Of a stretch of DNA of 64,000 bases, positions 8,029 to 17,035 are shown piece by piece. The stretch spans positions 93,350 through 157,349 of the forward strand of contig NZ_JALLPO010000024.1 in the NCBI RefSeq assembly GCF_023276435.1, in the 5' to 3' direction. The translations under genes were made by a program, and so were the position numbers. The first letter of the stretch is position 1, and each line of letters begins with the position of its first letter. The DNA comes from Sphaerisporangium perillae. GTDB taxonomy: Bacteria; Actinomycetota; Actinomycetes; Streptosporangiales; Streptosporangiaceae. Under the pieces are notes generated by a model, which made no database searches, had not been told where the DNA came from, and saw nothing but the letters and a program-made list of their open reading frames with translations.

Positions 8029-10203
8029 TCATCTCGGTTCGAGCCCGGGATCCATGACGTTCATGGCTTCCGGCTGGTCGTACATCTCCGGGTGCAGGAG
8101 CAGGCCACGCTCGGCGGCCGGCTTGTCCTCCTCCACCACCATGCGGTTGGCCTCGGCCCACGGGTCCTGCCGGACGCCGGTCACCTGCCACGAGACCGTG
8201 ACCCCGGGCTTGTCGGTGCAAATGGTGAAGGCGCCGTCCCGGACCTCCTCGCGTACCCACGTCAGGGCCGCCTGGCCGACGGGCGTCAGCTGGAAGCGGT
8301 GGTCTCGGTTGAGCGCCTCGAAGAAGCCGGGGAGGGTGATCTCGGCCTCGCCCCGCTCGTCGGTCACGGCCACGCCGGCGTACACGTTCAGCCGGTCCGG
8401 CGACTCGACGAACGAGTGCGACAGGTACTTGTTGTCCGGGTCGAGCGGATGGTCGATCCGGAAGCCGCCGCCGCCCTTGGAGAGCGTGCCGCGGACGTCG
8501 AGGTCGCCGTTGATCTGCACGCGGCCCAGGAACAGGCCCGCGGAGTTGCTGCCCGCCGCCATGATGCCGGTGCCGGTGCCCTCGACCCACGCGCCGATTG
8601 TGCCGGTCGCCCGTATGCCGGCCTGGAAGGCGCCGTTGCCGCCGCGCGCGGTGATGGCGGTGCCCCCGCTGACGACGTCGAGCGGGGTGGCCGGGGCCCT
8701 GGTGTTGATGCCGACGTTGTCCCCACCGTCGAAGGCCACGACGCCGCCGCCGCTGCGCACGAACAGGACCCCGCTGCCGGTGTCGCCGATCCGCGAACCC
8801 CACAGCGACAGCGTGGAGGGACCGTTCGGCTGCCCGTAGTCGCCGCCGAACTGCAGCTCTCCGCTGTTGACGTGCATCCGCAGCGCCCATCCGATGCCGA
8901 TGCCGAACAGTCCCACGTGGTCGTTGCCGGCCATCCCGACGAACGCGCGGTCGGCGTCCGGGTTGGCCTGCCGGAACCAGATGCCGGCCGATCCGTCGCC
9001 GCCCTGCCGTACGCGCATCCGGCGTGCCACATCGAGCCCGCCGCCCTCCCCGGTGGCGGAGACGCTGATCCGGTTGAAGTTGGACCACAAGTGCGCGGCG
9101 CCGTCCTGGGAGTACCAGACCCAGCGCTGTCCGGTGCCCGCGCCCGGTGTCTCGACGAAGCCGGCCACGTTGCGGTCGGCGAAGGAGTACCCGCCGGCGG
9201 TGCCGCCGCTGTGCACCTCCGTGCCTTCTACGTGCACGATTCGCTGTGCCGGCGCCGCGCCGATGCCCACGCCCAGCTTCCCGGACTTGTCGATCACAAG
9301 CCGGTCGGCGCGCGTGGTCGCGTCCGTCAGCCGCCACGTGCCGTCGGAGTTCGATGACAGCTGGTAGGCCGGGCCCGCCGGGGACGACAGCCGCAGGGGG
9401 GCCGACACCGACAGCGTCGAGGACACCGACAGCGTCGACACCCGGACCTCGCCGGTCGCTCCGGTGACCGCCAGGGCTTCGCGAGGCGCCGCCCCGGACA
9501 GCAAGGTCAGGGCGACGTTCCCGGTTGCGTCGGCGGTCAGTTCGGCCACCGGCCGGTCGTCGACGCCGGGCACGCCTCCGCCGGCCGTACGCGGCGCGCG
9601 CAGCTCCAGCCTGCCCGCGGGGACTCCCGCCGGGCGCCGGGCGCCCGCCGACAGCCCGGTGACCCTGCCCTCGCCGTCTAGCACCACCCGGGCGAGCACC
9701 ACCTGCCTGCCGTCGTCCTGGAATCCGGCCGCCGGGACGAGGCGCAGCCAAGGCGCGTGCAGCAGGGCGGGCGCGTTGGCCAGCGCGCTGTCGCCCAGCA
9801 CCTCGCGCCAGGTGAGGGTGAGCAGGCTGTCGGCGCCCGCGCCGGCCGTGTCCAGGTTGAGCCCGTCGTCCCCCGCCAGGACGGTCGGCACGTCCTGGAT
9901 CTGGGCCGGGTCGACGGTCTGATCGACGACGGCTGTGCCGCCCGGGGGCAGGACGATCAGCCGGCCGTCGGCGTCCAGGGCCGTACCCGGTGAGACCGTG
10001 ACCCCCGTCTGACCTACGGTGGCGCGTACCGCCAGCCCGCCTGCGACCCCCCAGGAGTGCAGGCCGGCGTTGCGGGCCCGGTCCAGCGGCAGCAGGTAGG
10101 TCTCCATGTCGGTGAGACTCTCGCCGTGCCCGGTGGCTCCGTTGCGCACGGTGCCCGTACTGAGGTTCCAGTACTCGGTGCGCTTGACGCCGCTATCGCT
10201 CAT
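8029..10203 (-). CDS. eCIS tail-fibre-like protein 1
   Basis: A 724-residue fibre-type protein. The N-terminus (VKRTEYWNLSTGTVRNGATG, about 6-25) is shared with the paralogue encoded just upstream and probably attaches to the baseplate. The middle is beta-rich with short repeats of the S(T/A)LSVS kind. The C-terminus has FRIDHPLDPDNKYLSHSFVE followed by a conserved fold seen at the end of many phage and injectosome fibre proteins (EALNRDHRFQLTPVG, VSWQVTGVRQDPWAEANR). It is expected to bind surfaces. It starts at ATG 10203, overlapping the stop of the upstream fibre gene (ATGA), which settles the start over longer open frames. Confidence 0.78.
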   Translation of the reverse strand: MSDSGVKRTEYWNLSTGTVRNGATGHGESLTDMETYLLPLDRARNAGLHSWGVAGGLAVRATVGQTGVTVSPGTALDADGRLIVLPPGGTAVVDQTVDPAQIQDVPTVLAGDDGLNLDTAGAGADSLLTLTWREVLGDSALANAPALLHAPWLRLVPAAGFQDDGRQVVLARVVLDGEGRVTGLSAGARRPAGVPAGRLELRAPRTAGGGVPGVDDRPVAELTADATGNVALTLLSGAAPREALAVTGATGEVRVSTLSVSSTLSVSAPLRLSSPAGPAYQLSSNSDGTWRLTDATTRADRLVIDKSGKLGVGIGAAPAQRIVHVEGTEVHSGGTAGGYSFADRNVAGFVETPGAGTGQRWVWYSQDGAAHLWSNFNRISVSATGEGGGLDVARRMRVRQGGDGSAGIWFRQANPDADRAFVGMAGNDHVGLFGIGIGWALRMHVNSGELQFGGDYGQPNGPSTLSLWGSRIGDTGSGVLFVRSGGGVVAFDGGDNVGINTRAPATPLDVVSGGTAITARGGNGAFQAGIRATGTIGAWVEGTGTGIMAAGSNSAGLFLGRVQINGDLDVRGTLSKGGGGFRIDHPLDPDNKYLSHSFVESPDRLNVYAGVAVTDERGEAEITLPGFFEALNRDHRFQLTPVGQAALTWVREEVRDGAFTICTDKPGVTVSWQVTGVRQDPWAEANRMVVEEDKPAAERGLLLHPEMYDQPEAMNVMDPGLEPR

Positions 10204-12332
10204 GCCGGCTCCATCATCGGGATCGCGGAGGGTCTCTTCTCGGTCTCGACCACCAGCGGGTCGACGTCGGCCCTGACCGCCTTGACCTCCCAGCAGAAGC
10301 GCTGGGCGGGGTTGCGGCCGTCGGCGGCCAGCACGGTGAACCCGCCGCCGGCGACGGGGGTGGCGGCCAGCGCGCACACCGGCTCGTCCAGGTCCGACAC
10401 CGGCGTGAGCAGCACCGTGCGGCCGTCGGCGCGGGCGAGGGCCTCGAAGTAGTCCGGCAGCGTCACCCGGGCGCGGCCACCGCTCAGCCGTCCCTCGCCC
10501 CGGTAGTAGACCGCCGCCTCCGGTCCCTCCACGCACGCGTGCGTGAGGACGCGGCCACCGGGGTCGAGCGGGTGGTCGATGGCGAACCGCTTGGTGCCGT
10601 CGTTGAGGAACTGGCACCTCGGGTGATCGGGATCCGTGCCGACGTACACCGCGCCTCGGGCGAACACGTCCCACGTGCCGATGCCGCCGCCGGACCAGTC
10701 GGGGTACCGCGGGACGTCGGGCCAATGGATGGTCATGTACATCCTGTCCGGACCGGTGACGTTCAGCCGTGTCGTCGCGCTGACGACGTTGCCGTCGAGC
10801 AGGGTGAGCCCGCCGCCGGCCCGCACCGTGGAGGCCGTCGCGAGAGCGCCGCCGATCACCGTGTCGCCGCCGACCACGGCGTCGCCGGCGACGTGCAGGC
10901 TCGCACGCGTGGGACCGCCGATGTTGACCGACCCGGTCGCCACGTCCATCCGCAGCCCCCATCCGGCGCCGCCGTTGCCCCAGAAACCGACGTGCCCGTC
11001 ATCGAGCATGCCGACGAACGCGCGGTCGGCCTGCGGGCCGGTCTGGAAGAGCCAGATCCCGGCGGAGCTGTCGCCGCCCTGCCGGACCCGCATCCGCCGG
11101 TACACGTCCAGGCCGCCGCCTTCACCGGGCGCGCCGATGGACAGCCGGTCCTGGCCGGACCACAGCCGGGCGGTGCCGCCGTGGGCGTACCAGACCCAGC
11201 GCTCGGCCGCGCCGGGCGTCTCCACGAAAGTGCGCACTGCCCGGTCCGCGAAGGAGAACCCGCCGCCGGGGCCGCCGCTGTGCACCTCCGACCCCTCGAC
11301 GTGCAGCACGCGCACCGCCTTCGCCCCGCCGATGCTCACGTTGCCCGCGGTGTCGACCACGAGGCGGTCTCGTACGCGCAGGTCGCCCGCGATGGTGACG
11401 GTGCCCGTGTTGTCGACGGTGAGGCGGTCGCTCACACGCAGGTCGCCGGTGATGGTGACGGTGCCGGCGGTGTCGACGGTGAGGCGGTCGCTCACCAGCA
11501 GGGCGCCGGAGATGTTGACGGCGCCGGTGGGCTCGACCGTGAAATGGTCGCGTACGCGCAGGTGCCCCACGACGATGATGTCGTCGGAGAACTGCACGGC
11601 GCCGGTGCCGAAGACCGACAGCGCGCGGCGCGGTGGCCCGGTGGGCGGGAGCATGTTCAGATCCACCCTGTCGTCCGCGCCGGCCACCAGCTCGGCGGCC
11701 GCGCCGTGGTCCACGCCGAGGGCATCACCGCGGGGCCGGCGCAGCTCCAGGCGTCCGGTGGGCGTGCTCGCCTGGCGCCGCACGCCTGGGCCCAGGGCGT
11801 CGACGACGCCGCCGGTGCCGAGCGTGACCTCGGCCAGCACCACCTGGTCGCCGACGTCGGGGAAGCCGGCCGCCGGGACCAGGCGCAGCCAGGGCGCGTG
11901 CAGCAGCACGGGCGCGTTCGGCAGCTCGAAGCCGGCCACCTCGCGCCAGGTCAGGGTCAGCAGGACGGCGCCGGTGAGGTCGGCGGAGTCCACGGTCACG
12001 CCGGTGGCGGTGACCGGGACCGTCGGGACGTTCTGCACCTCGTCCGGGTCCACCGCGGGGTCGACGATCGCGACGCCGCCATCGGTGAGGACGATCAGGT
12101 TGCCCTCGGCGTCCAGCGCGGTGCCGAGGGACACCGTGACGCCGGCGGCCCCGGGCGTCGCCGTCACGCGGAGCCCGGCGGCCACGCCCCAGCCGTGCAG
12201 GCCCGAGTTGCGCAGCCGGTCCATCGGCATCAGGTGGCTCTCGATGTCGGTCAGGCTCTCGCCGTGCCCGGTCGCGCCGGAGCGTACGGTGTCGGCGCCG
12301 AGGTTCCAGTACTGAGTGCGTTTCACTGCCAT
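10200..12332 (-). CDS. eCIS tail-fibre-like protein 2
   Basis: A 710-residue paralogue of the next fibre gene. The N-terminal about 190 residues (VKRTQYWNLGADTVRSGATG and onward) are closely related. Residues about 250-330 hold four 20-residue repeats. The C-terminal head (FAIDHPLDPGGRVLTHACVE, then a variable end, CWEVKAVRADVDPLVVE) keeps the fibre framework but differs from paralogue 1, so the two may recognise different targets or form a heteromeric fibre. A strong GGGAGGAGG precedes ATG 12332. Confidence 0.76.
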   Translation of the reverse strand: MAVKRTQYWNLGADTVRSGATGHGESLTDIESHLMPMDRLRNSGLHGWGVAAGLRVTATPGAAGVTVSLGTALDAEGNLIVLTDGGVAIVDPAVDPDEVQNVPTVPVTATGVTVDSADLTGAVLLTLTWREVAGFELPNAPVLLHAPWLRLVPAAGFPDVGDQVVLAEVTLGTGGVVDALGPGVRRQASTPTGRLELRRPRGDALGVDHGAAAELVAGADDRVDLNMLPPTGPPRRALSVFGTGAVQFSDDIIVVGHLRVRDHFTVEPTGAVNISGALLVSDRLTVDTAGTVTITGDLRVSDRLTVDNTGTVTIAGDLRVRDRLVVDTAGNVSIGGAKAVRVLHVEGSEVHSGGPGGGFSFADRAVRTFVETPGAAERWVWYAHGGTARLWSGQDRLSIGAPGEGGGLDVYRRMRVRQGGDSSAGIWLFQTGPQADRAFVGMLDDGHVGFWGNGGAGWGLRMDVATGSVNIGGPTRASLHVAGDAVVGGDTVIGGALATASTVRAGGGLTLLDGNVVSATTRLNVTGPDRMYMTIHWPDVPRYPDWSGGGIGTWDVFARGAVYVGTDPDHPRCQFLNDGTKRFAIDHPLDPGGRVLTHACVEGPEAAVYYRGEGRLSGGRARVTLPDYFEALARADGRTVLLTPVSDLDEPVCALAATPVAGGGFTVLAADGRNPAQRFCWEVKAVRADVDPLVVETEKRPSAIPMMEPA
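11341..11580 (-). repeat. Four 60-bp tandem repeats in fibre 2
   Basis: Exact 60-bp periodicity with units starting at 11341, 11401, 11461 and 11521. Each encodes 20 residues of the form DLRVSDRLTVDNTGTVTIAG. The two central units are the most alike, and the outer ones are more diverged. Such repeats fit a trimeric beta-structured shaft whose length changes by unit gain or loss. The paralogous fibre 1 lacks this array. Confidence 0.9.
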
Positions 12333-12369
12333 GCCGCCTCCTCCCTTCAGTGGGCGATCGCCCGTCCGG

Positions 12370-14061
12370 CTAGATCGCGGTGATCAGGTTCCACAGCGTG
12401 TGCGCCGGCTTCTCCTGGTCGATGATGCTGCGGATGTTGCCCACCGCCTGGTTCAGCACGAGCTGGCGTGCGGAGGCGTCCGGCGGCAGCCGCCCGTCGG
12501 CGAAGTGGACGACGACGCCGAACTGGAACGGCCGTACCCGCGACCAGAACGGCTGCAGCCCCGCCACCTCCGGCTGGCCCGGATCGCACACGACCAGCCG
12601 GTCGCCGGTCGCCGCCATGCCGGTCGGGTAGACGAACTGCCCGGGCTCGGTGATCCGTACGGCGGTGGGCGGCGCGGCGGCCGGATCGACCTCGAACACC
12701 GCCGCGTGTTCGGCCACGGCGCAGATGAACGGGTCGGTGGCCGACGGCGCGAACGGCTTCAGCCCGGCGTCCAGGACGTACAGCCGCCCGTCGCCAGTGC
12801 GGGCGATGGCGGTCGGCGCCACCAGCGGGTTGCCGGCGGGGAGCAGCGGTGTCTCGGTCCATGCCTGGGCGGCGCGGGTGATCCGTACCAGGTTGCCGGG
12901 GAACCGGGCCGGCGCGGCGGGTTCCTGATCGCCGCCGTCGCCGACCAGCAGCGTGCCGCCGGGTTCGACGGCCAGCGACAGCGGCTCGACGACCGTGCGC
13001 AGCGTGGTGCGGGTAGCGGCCGGTGGGTCGGTGCGCACGGTGATGATCTTGGGTCGGCTCGGCGAGCCGGGCCCGTCGCCGCGGTCCAGGACGAGCAGGT
13101 CGCCGCTCGCGGGATCGACGGCCATCGCGACGGGCCACAGCGGGGTGCCTGCCGTGGCCAGCGAGATGATCTGCGTCGCGGGGGTGTCGGGGAACGGCGC
13201 GGGGACCGCGTACAACTGCCCCGCACGGTCCAGCACGTAGAGCGTCTCGGGCGCCGCGCCCCGGGCGGGCCGCACGGCGGCGGCGACCACGCGGGTCAGG
13301 TTGAGGGTGTCCGGCGCGACCGGCCGGGGCTTCGGCGGCGTTCCCGCCACGTCGTGGTTGCCGGCCGGGCTCAGCCGCCACACCCTGTTCTTGAGCTGCG
13401 GCGAGACTCCGGCGGGCAGTGCGATGTCGCCGGCGAACAGGCCACCGTCCGTGCCGGCTGCCACGCACCAGGGCCTGGTCACGCCTTCGACGCGGACGCC
13501 GGCGCCGGTGACGACCGGTCCCTGCACGACCAGCCCGGCCACCGACGCGGCCGTGCCGGGCTCGGGTCCGGGGGTGACGGTGAGCAGGCGGGTGCCGTCG
13601 TCGAGGGCGACCCGGGGGCGGGTGCGGCCCACGGCGTACAGCTCGAGGTACTTGTTCAGCCCGGCCTTCCTGCCGCGCAGGCGGTAGATCCGGGCGATCT
13701 CCGAGGTCACTTTGCGCCGCTGGTACTCGTCCCACAACGGGGCGTCCTGCAGGGTCGGGTAGCGCAGCGCCACCCAGGAGGCGAGCCAGGGCAGGAACGG
13801 CTCCGGGGTCGTCCACGGGTCGAACAGCCGGTCCAGCCGGGCGATCTCAGTGGTGATCGGCTCGTGCTCGTGCTCGCGGGGCGGTTCGTGCTCGTGCTCA
13901 CGCTCGTGCGGGCGGTGCGGCAGGGGGACGCCGTCCGGGATGCCGGTCAGCACCTTCTCGAAGATCCGCAGCGCGGTGCCGAGGCCGAACTCCGATGTCT
14001 CGGGCTCGTCCTGCCACAGCACCGGCGGGAGGTGCCGCAACCAGCCGCTCTTGTCGCTCAC
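12370..14061 (-). CDS. Baseplate wedge protein (tail P2 gpI / Afp12-like) with beta-propeller-like extension
   Basis: A 563-residue protein with a GTG start behind GGGAGGTGAGG. The N-terminal about 170 residues have the phage tail protein (gpI) pattern: WLRHLPPVLWQ, FLPWLASWVALRY and TSEIARIYRLRGRKAGL. A His/Glu-charged insert (HEREHEHEPPREHEHEP, about 48-64) is unusual. The remainder carries repeats of the form GTLLVGDGG, GDGRLYVLDAG and TGDRLVVCDPG, which look like NHL/propeller blades. It is expected in the baseplate periphery next to gpJ, where the fibres attach. Confidence 0.78.
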   Translation of the reverse strand: MSDKSGWLRHLPPVLWQDEPETSEFGLGTALRIFEKVLTGIPDGVPLPHRPHEREHEHEPPREHEHEPITTEIARLDRLFDPWTTPEPFLPWLASWVALRYPTLQDAPLWDEYQRRKVTSEIARIYRLRGRKAGLNKYLELYAVGRTRPRVALDDGTRLLTVTPGPEPGTAASVAGLVVQGPVVTGAGVRVEGVTRPWCVAAGTDGGLFAGDIALPAGVSPQLKNRVWRLSPAGNHDVAGTPPKPRPVAPDTLNLTRVVAAAVRPARGAAPETLYVLDRAGQLYAVPAPFPDTPATQIISLATAGTPLWPVAMAVDPASGDLLVLDRGDGPGSPSRPKIITVRTDPPAATRTTLRTVVEPLSLAVEPGGTLLVGDGGDQEPAAPARFPGNLVRITRAAQAWTETPLLPAGNPLVAPTAIARTGDGRLYVLDAGLKPFAPSATDPFICAVAEHAAVFEVDPAAAPPTAVRITEPGQFVYPTGMAATGDRLVVCDPGQPEVAGLQPFWSRVRPFQFGVVVHFADGRLPPDASARQLVLNQAVGNIRSIIDQEKPAHTLWNLITAI

Positions 14062-14092
14062 GGCGTCCTCACCTCCCGCGCGTCCGCCCGTC

Positions 14093-16300
14093 TCATGCGT
14101 TCAGTACCGTGGTAGTGATCTTGTGGGAGTTCTCGGCGGCGGCGCAGACCAGCTCGTAGTCGGCGACCCGCACCGACGCCCCGAACGGCGACAGCCGGAA
14201 CGGCCGCTCCCGGTCCTGGTTGTAGTTGTCGGCGGTGCCGGCCGGGTTGAGCGGCGGGAAGTGATAGGCCGGGACGTCCGGGCGCAGCTGCAGGGTGGAG
14301 ATGTAGCCGAGGTCCCCGGACGGCATGATCGCGCGGAACAGGTCGGAGGTGAACACCGGCTGCCCGACCTGCCAACCGGTGCCGGCCGGCCCGCCCCGGG
14401 TCGGGTGCAGAAATGCCTGGATCCGGGCCAGGGTGTCGCTCCGCACCTTGTCCTGGTCGGCCCCCGCGTCGATCGCCTGCTGCCACACCACCAGCTCGAC
14501 GTTCACGATCACGGGCAGGTACCGGGGCCCGAGCACCTCGAGGCGGGCGGTCAGGTCCCGCCGGGGGTCCAGGTACGCCCGCACCTGGCGGATCTGGTCT
14601 TGCGTGGGCTCCGGCCGGGCGACCGTAGCGTCCTGGTCCGGGACGATGATCATGTTGACCGTGCCGGGCGCGCGCACGATGCCGGCGAAGGTCCACGGGT
14701 CGCCCTTCACCCACGGTAGCGGGGCCGGGCCGGGGCCGTCGGCCGCCTGCAGGCGCGGCGGCAGGCAGCGGCGGATCAGCACGTCGTTGCCCGCCTCGCC
14801 GGCGAGGAACTCGTAGTCGTCCACGGTGACCGCGCGGTCGCGGATCTTCAGCTCCTCGGGCGCACGGCGCAGCGTGTCCTCGATCGGCTCCTCATCGGCG
14901 CCGTCGCGGCCGGGCCCGAGGTTGGTGACGTTCGTGACGCCGGTGGGCAGGATGCCGGAGAGGGTGGTGCCGAGCACGGTCACCTGGGCGGGCGCGACGT
15001 TCCCCGCCGCCCCCGCGTCGACGTACCGGTAGCTCAGCGCACGGATCAGGCTGCCGGCCGGCGGCACCGAGCCGTGCCCCTGCCTGCCCTGCTCGCTCCG
15101 GTCGTCGTGGTTGCCGAAGCTGATCTCGCCGGTCACCGGGTCGGCCCGGTACACGGTGCCGGGGCCGGGCGGGAAGTCCTCGACGAGCGTCCAGTCCTGC
15201 CAGACCGCCGGGTCACCGGTGCCCACCTGCACCTTCAGGTCGGCGTACGGCGCGCCGGTGCCCAGGCGGCGCAGCAGCGGCCGGTAGCGGAGCGGGAACA
15301 CCTGGAACGCCTCGCCGGTGCTCTGCCCGAGCGGCTCCGGCGCCCGTACGGTCAGCGCGGTACGCGCGGCGGCGGCGTTGAACAGCAGCCGGTCGACGCC
15401 GATGGCCAGCGGCGTCGCGGCAGGGTTGGCGATCCGCAGGCCGATCCAGAACAGCGGGTCGGTGACCGCGGCGGCACCGTCGCGGGGTGTCACCGTCGTC
15501 CACGGCTTGGTGGCTGCCGGGCCCGCCGCGCGCTGCGGCGTCCAGTCGCCCGGCGGCGTCAGCCGCACCCTGCCATCGCGCCGTAGCCCGCCGGTGGCGT
15601 CGGCGACCCCGTTGATGGAAGGCCATGCCAGAGGCTCGGCCGTGCCTCGGGAGTAGGTCCAGGTGAGGGTCGCCTGGGCCTGCTCGGGCACCGGCAGGTA
15701 CAGCCGCAGGCCGAGCGTGATCTCCTCGGCGACCTGCCGGTCGAAGCCGAGGCACAGCTGCGTGGCCTGCCCGGGCGGCACCTCCACCAGGTACTTGCCC
15801 GCCGGCGGGCCGACCAGTGTGGCCGTGACCACGTCGTACCGGCTGGACGCCGCGCCCGCCGGGTGCGGGCCGGCCGCGAGCGCGGCGGTGAGGGTGGTCG
15901 GCAGCACCCGGACGTCCTCGTCGGTCTCGAACACGACCGGTGTGCGGCCTTCGAGCGCGGTGGTCTGGGCCTGGGTGCCGACGGCAACGACGACCGGACC
16001 GGCTTTGGCGGTGAAGGTCAGGTGGGTGCGGGCGGGCGTGGCCGGGTTCCTGGTGATCCCGAGCAGGTTCAGGAACGCCACGTAGTTCTTGTCCGGGGTT
16101 TGGTTCAGGCGGTAGATCACGCCCTCGGCAAGCCACGCGAACAGTTCGATCAGCGTGATGCCGAGGTCGCTCGGGTTGTGGTCGGTCCATTGCGGGGCGT
16201 ACCTGGGGATGAGCGCGCGCATCTGGTCGACGAGGTCCTGCCAGGTCCGGTCGTCGAGGTCCGGGGGCAGGATCCGCCCGCGGCGCGATTCGAACGTCAT
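14093..16300 (-). CDS. Baseplate J-like protein (Afp11-type)
   Basis: A 735-residue protein. The start is MTFESRRGRILPPDLDDRTW, followed by PRYAPQWTDHNPSDLGITLI and LFAWLAEGVIYRLNQTPDKN, which are strongly typical of large eCIS baseplate gpJ proteins. The C-terminal region (RAPGTVNMIIVPD, RAYLDPRRDLTARLEVLGP) matches the second half of the family. It forms the baseplate wedge that triggers sheath contraction. ATG 16300 overlaps the gp25 stop (ATGA). A much longer open frame upstream is rejected. Confidence 0.9.
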   Translation of the reverse strand: MTFESRRGRILPPDLDDRTWQDLVDQMRALIPRYAPQWTDHNPSDLGITLIELFAWLAEGVIYRLNQTPDKNYVAFLNLLGITRNPATPARTHLTFTAKAGPVVVAVGTQAQTTALEGRTPVVFETDEDVRVLPTTLTAALAAGPHPAGAASSRYDVVTATLVGPPAGKYLVEVPPGQATQLCLGFDRQVAEEITLGLRLYLPVPEQAQATLTWTYSRGTAEPLAWPSINGVADATGGLRRDGRVRLTPPGDWTPQRAAGPAATKPWTTVTPRDGAAAVTDPLFWIGLRIANPAATPLAIGVDRLLFNAAAARTALTVRAPEPLGQSTGEAFQVFPLRYRPLLRRLGTGAPYADLKVQVGTGDPAVWQDWTLVEDFPPGPGTVYRADPVTGEISFGNHDDRSEQGRQGHGSVPPAGSLIRALSYRYVDAGAAGNVAPAQVTVLGTTLSGILPTGVTNVTNLGPGRDGADEEPIEDTLRRAPEELKIRDRAVTVDDYEFLAGEAGNDVLIRRCLPPRLQAADGPGPAPLPWVKGDPWTFAGIVRAPGTVNMIIVPDQDATVARPEPTQDQIRQVRAYLDPRRDLTARLEVLGPRYLPVIVNVELVVWQQAIDAGADQDKVRSDTLARIQAFLHPTRGGPAGTGWQVGQPVFTSDLFRAIMPSGDLGYISTLQLRPDVPAYHFPPLNPAGTADNYNQDRERPFRLSPFGASVRVADYELVCAAAENSHKITTTVLNA

Positions 16301-16686
16301 TGTGCGCGCTCCAGGTAGAACGGGTAGACGAGGTTGCGTACATCTCGTGTCGCGCGCAGCCGGTAGCGGATGTCGATCAGCAGCCTGGCGCGCACGTTGT
16401 CGTTGGCGACCTCGACGTCCAGGACCTCGATGCGCGGCTCCCACTGGGCCAGGCCCTCGGTCACGTAGTAGCGGGCGAGGTCGGCGGTCGACCCGTTGTT
16501 TGGGGCGAAGGCGAGGGTCTTGAGGTTGCACCCGAAGCGGGGGCGCATCACCCGCTCGCCGTGCTGGGTGCCGAGGATGATGCGGATCGACTCCTCGACC
16601 TTGGCCACGCCCGTGGACTCGGCGAGCCCGGCGACGCCGAGCCGCATCGGGAAGGCCGGCCCTCGGCCGGGGAACGGCTCGGTCAC
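16297..16686 (-). CDS. GPW/gp25 family baseplate protein (Afp9-type)
   Basis: A 129-residue protein with the gp25 core: ESIRIILGTQHGERVMRPRF, GCNLKTLAFAPNN and an EPRIEVLDVEV strand. gp25 docks the first sheath ring to the baseplate. The GTG start overlaps the PAAR-like gene stop (GTGA), and its own stop overlaps the gpJ start. Confidence 0.92.
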   Translation of the reverse strand: MTEPFPGRGPAFPMRLGVAGLAESTGVAKVEESIRIILGTQHGERVMRPRFGCNLKTLAFAPNNGSTADLARYYVTEGLAQWEPRIEVLDVEVANDNVRARLLIDIRYRLRATRDVRNLVYPFYLERAQ

Positions 16687-17021
16687 GTCGCCGCCAGCCT
16701 GCCCTGGACGGCCCTCACCGTCAGGGTGCCCGTGACGCCGCTGATCTGGCCGCTGGTGGTCCCGGCGAGTGAGTCCAGCATCACTGGAAACCCGCCGGCG
16801 AAGAGCTTGGCCGACCGCCCGCCTGTGATCGCCGTGACGGTCGCGCAGGGGACGTCCCCCTGTGCCCTGACCGTGCAGCCGGTGCCGATCGTCTTGATGC
16901 CCGATTCGACGAGCACCGGCTTGCCGCCCACGGCGAGCTTGGCCGCGCTCTGCGGCACCACGGTACCGGGCGGCACGTGCCCGCAGGTCACCGTGCTTTC
17001 GGTGGTCAGTACGCGCGCCAT
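16683..17021 (-). CDS. PAAR-like spike tip protein (Afp10-type)
   Basis: A 112-residue protein with TVTCGHVPPG at the start, then GTGCTVRAQG and VPCATVTAITGG, the pattern of small PAAR-like/DUF4280-type tips with metal-binding Cys/His that sharpen the VgrG spike. It lies directly after VgrG and before gp25, the usual eCIS order. ATG 17021 is behind GAGGAGGGAGG. Confidence 0.82.
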   Translation of the reverse strand: MARVLTTESTVTCGHVPPGTVVPQSAAKLAVGGKPVLVESGIKTIGTGCTVRAQGDVPCATVTAITGGRSAKLFAGGFPVMLDSLAGTTSGQISGVTGTLTVRAVQGRLAAT

Positions 17022-17035
17022 CCGCGCCTCCCTCC

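Noticed and set aside
8029..10962. 977-codon version of fibre 1
   Set aside because: The extra upstream part lies in another frame of fibre 2; the ATGA overlap at 10200-10203 and the paralogous N-terminus fix the start at 10203.
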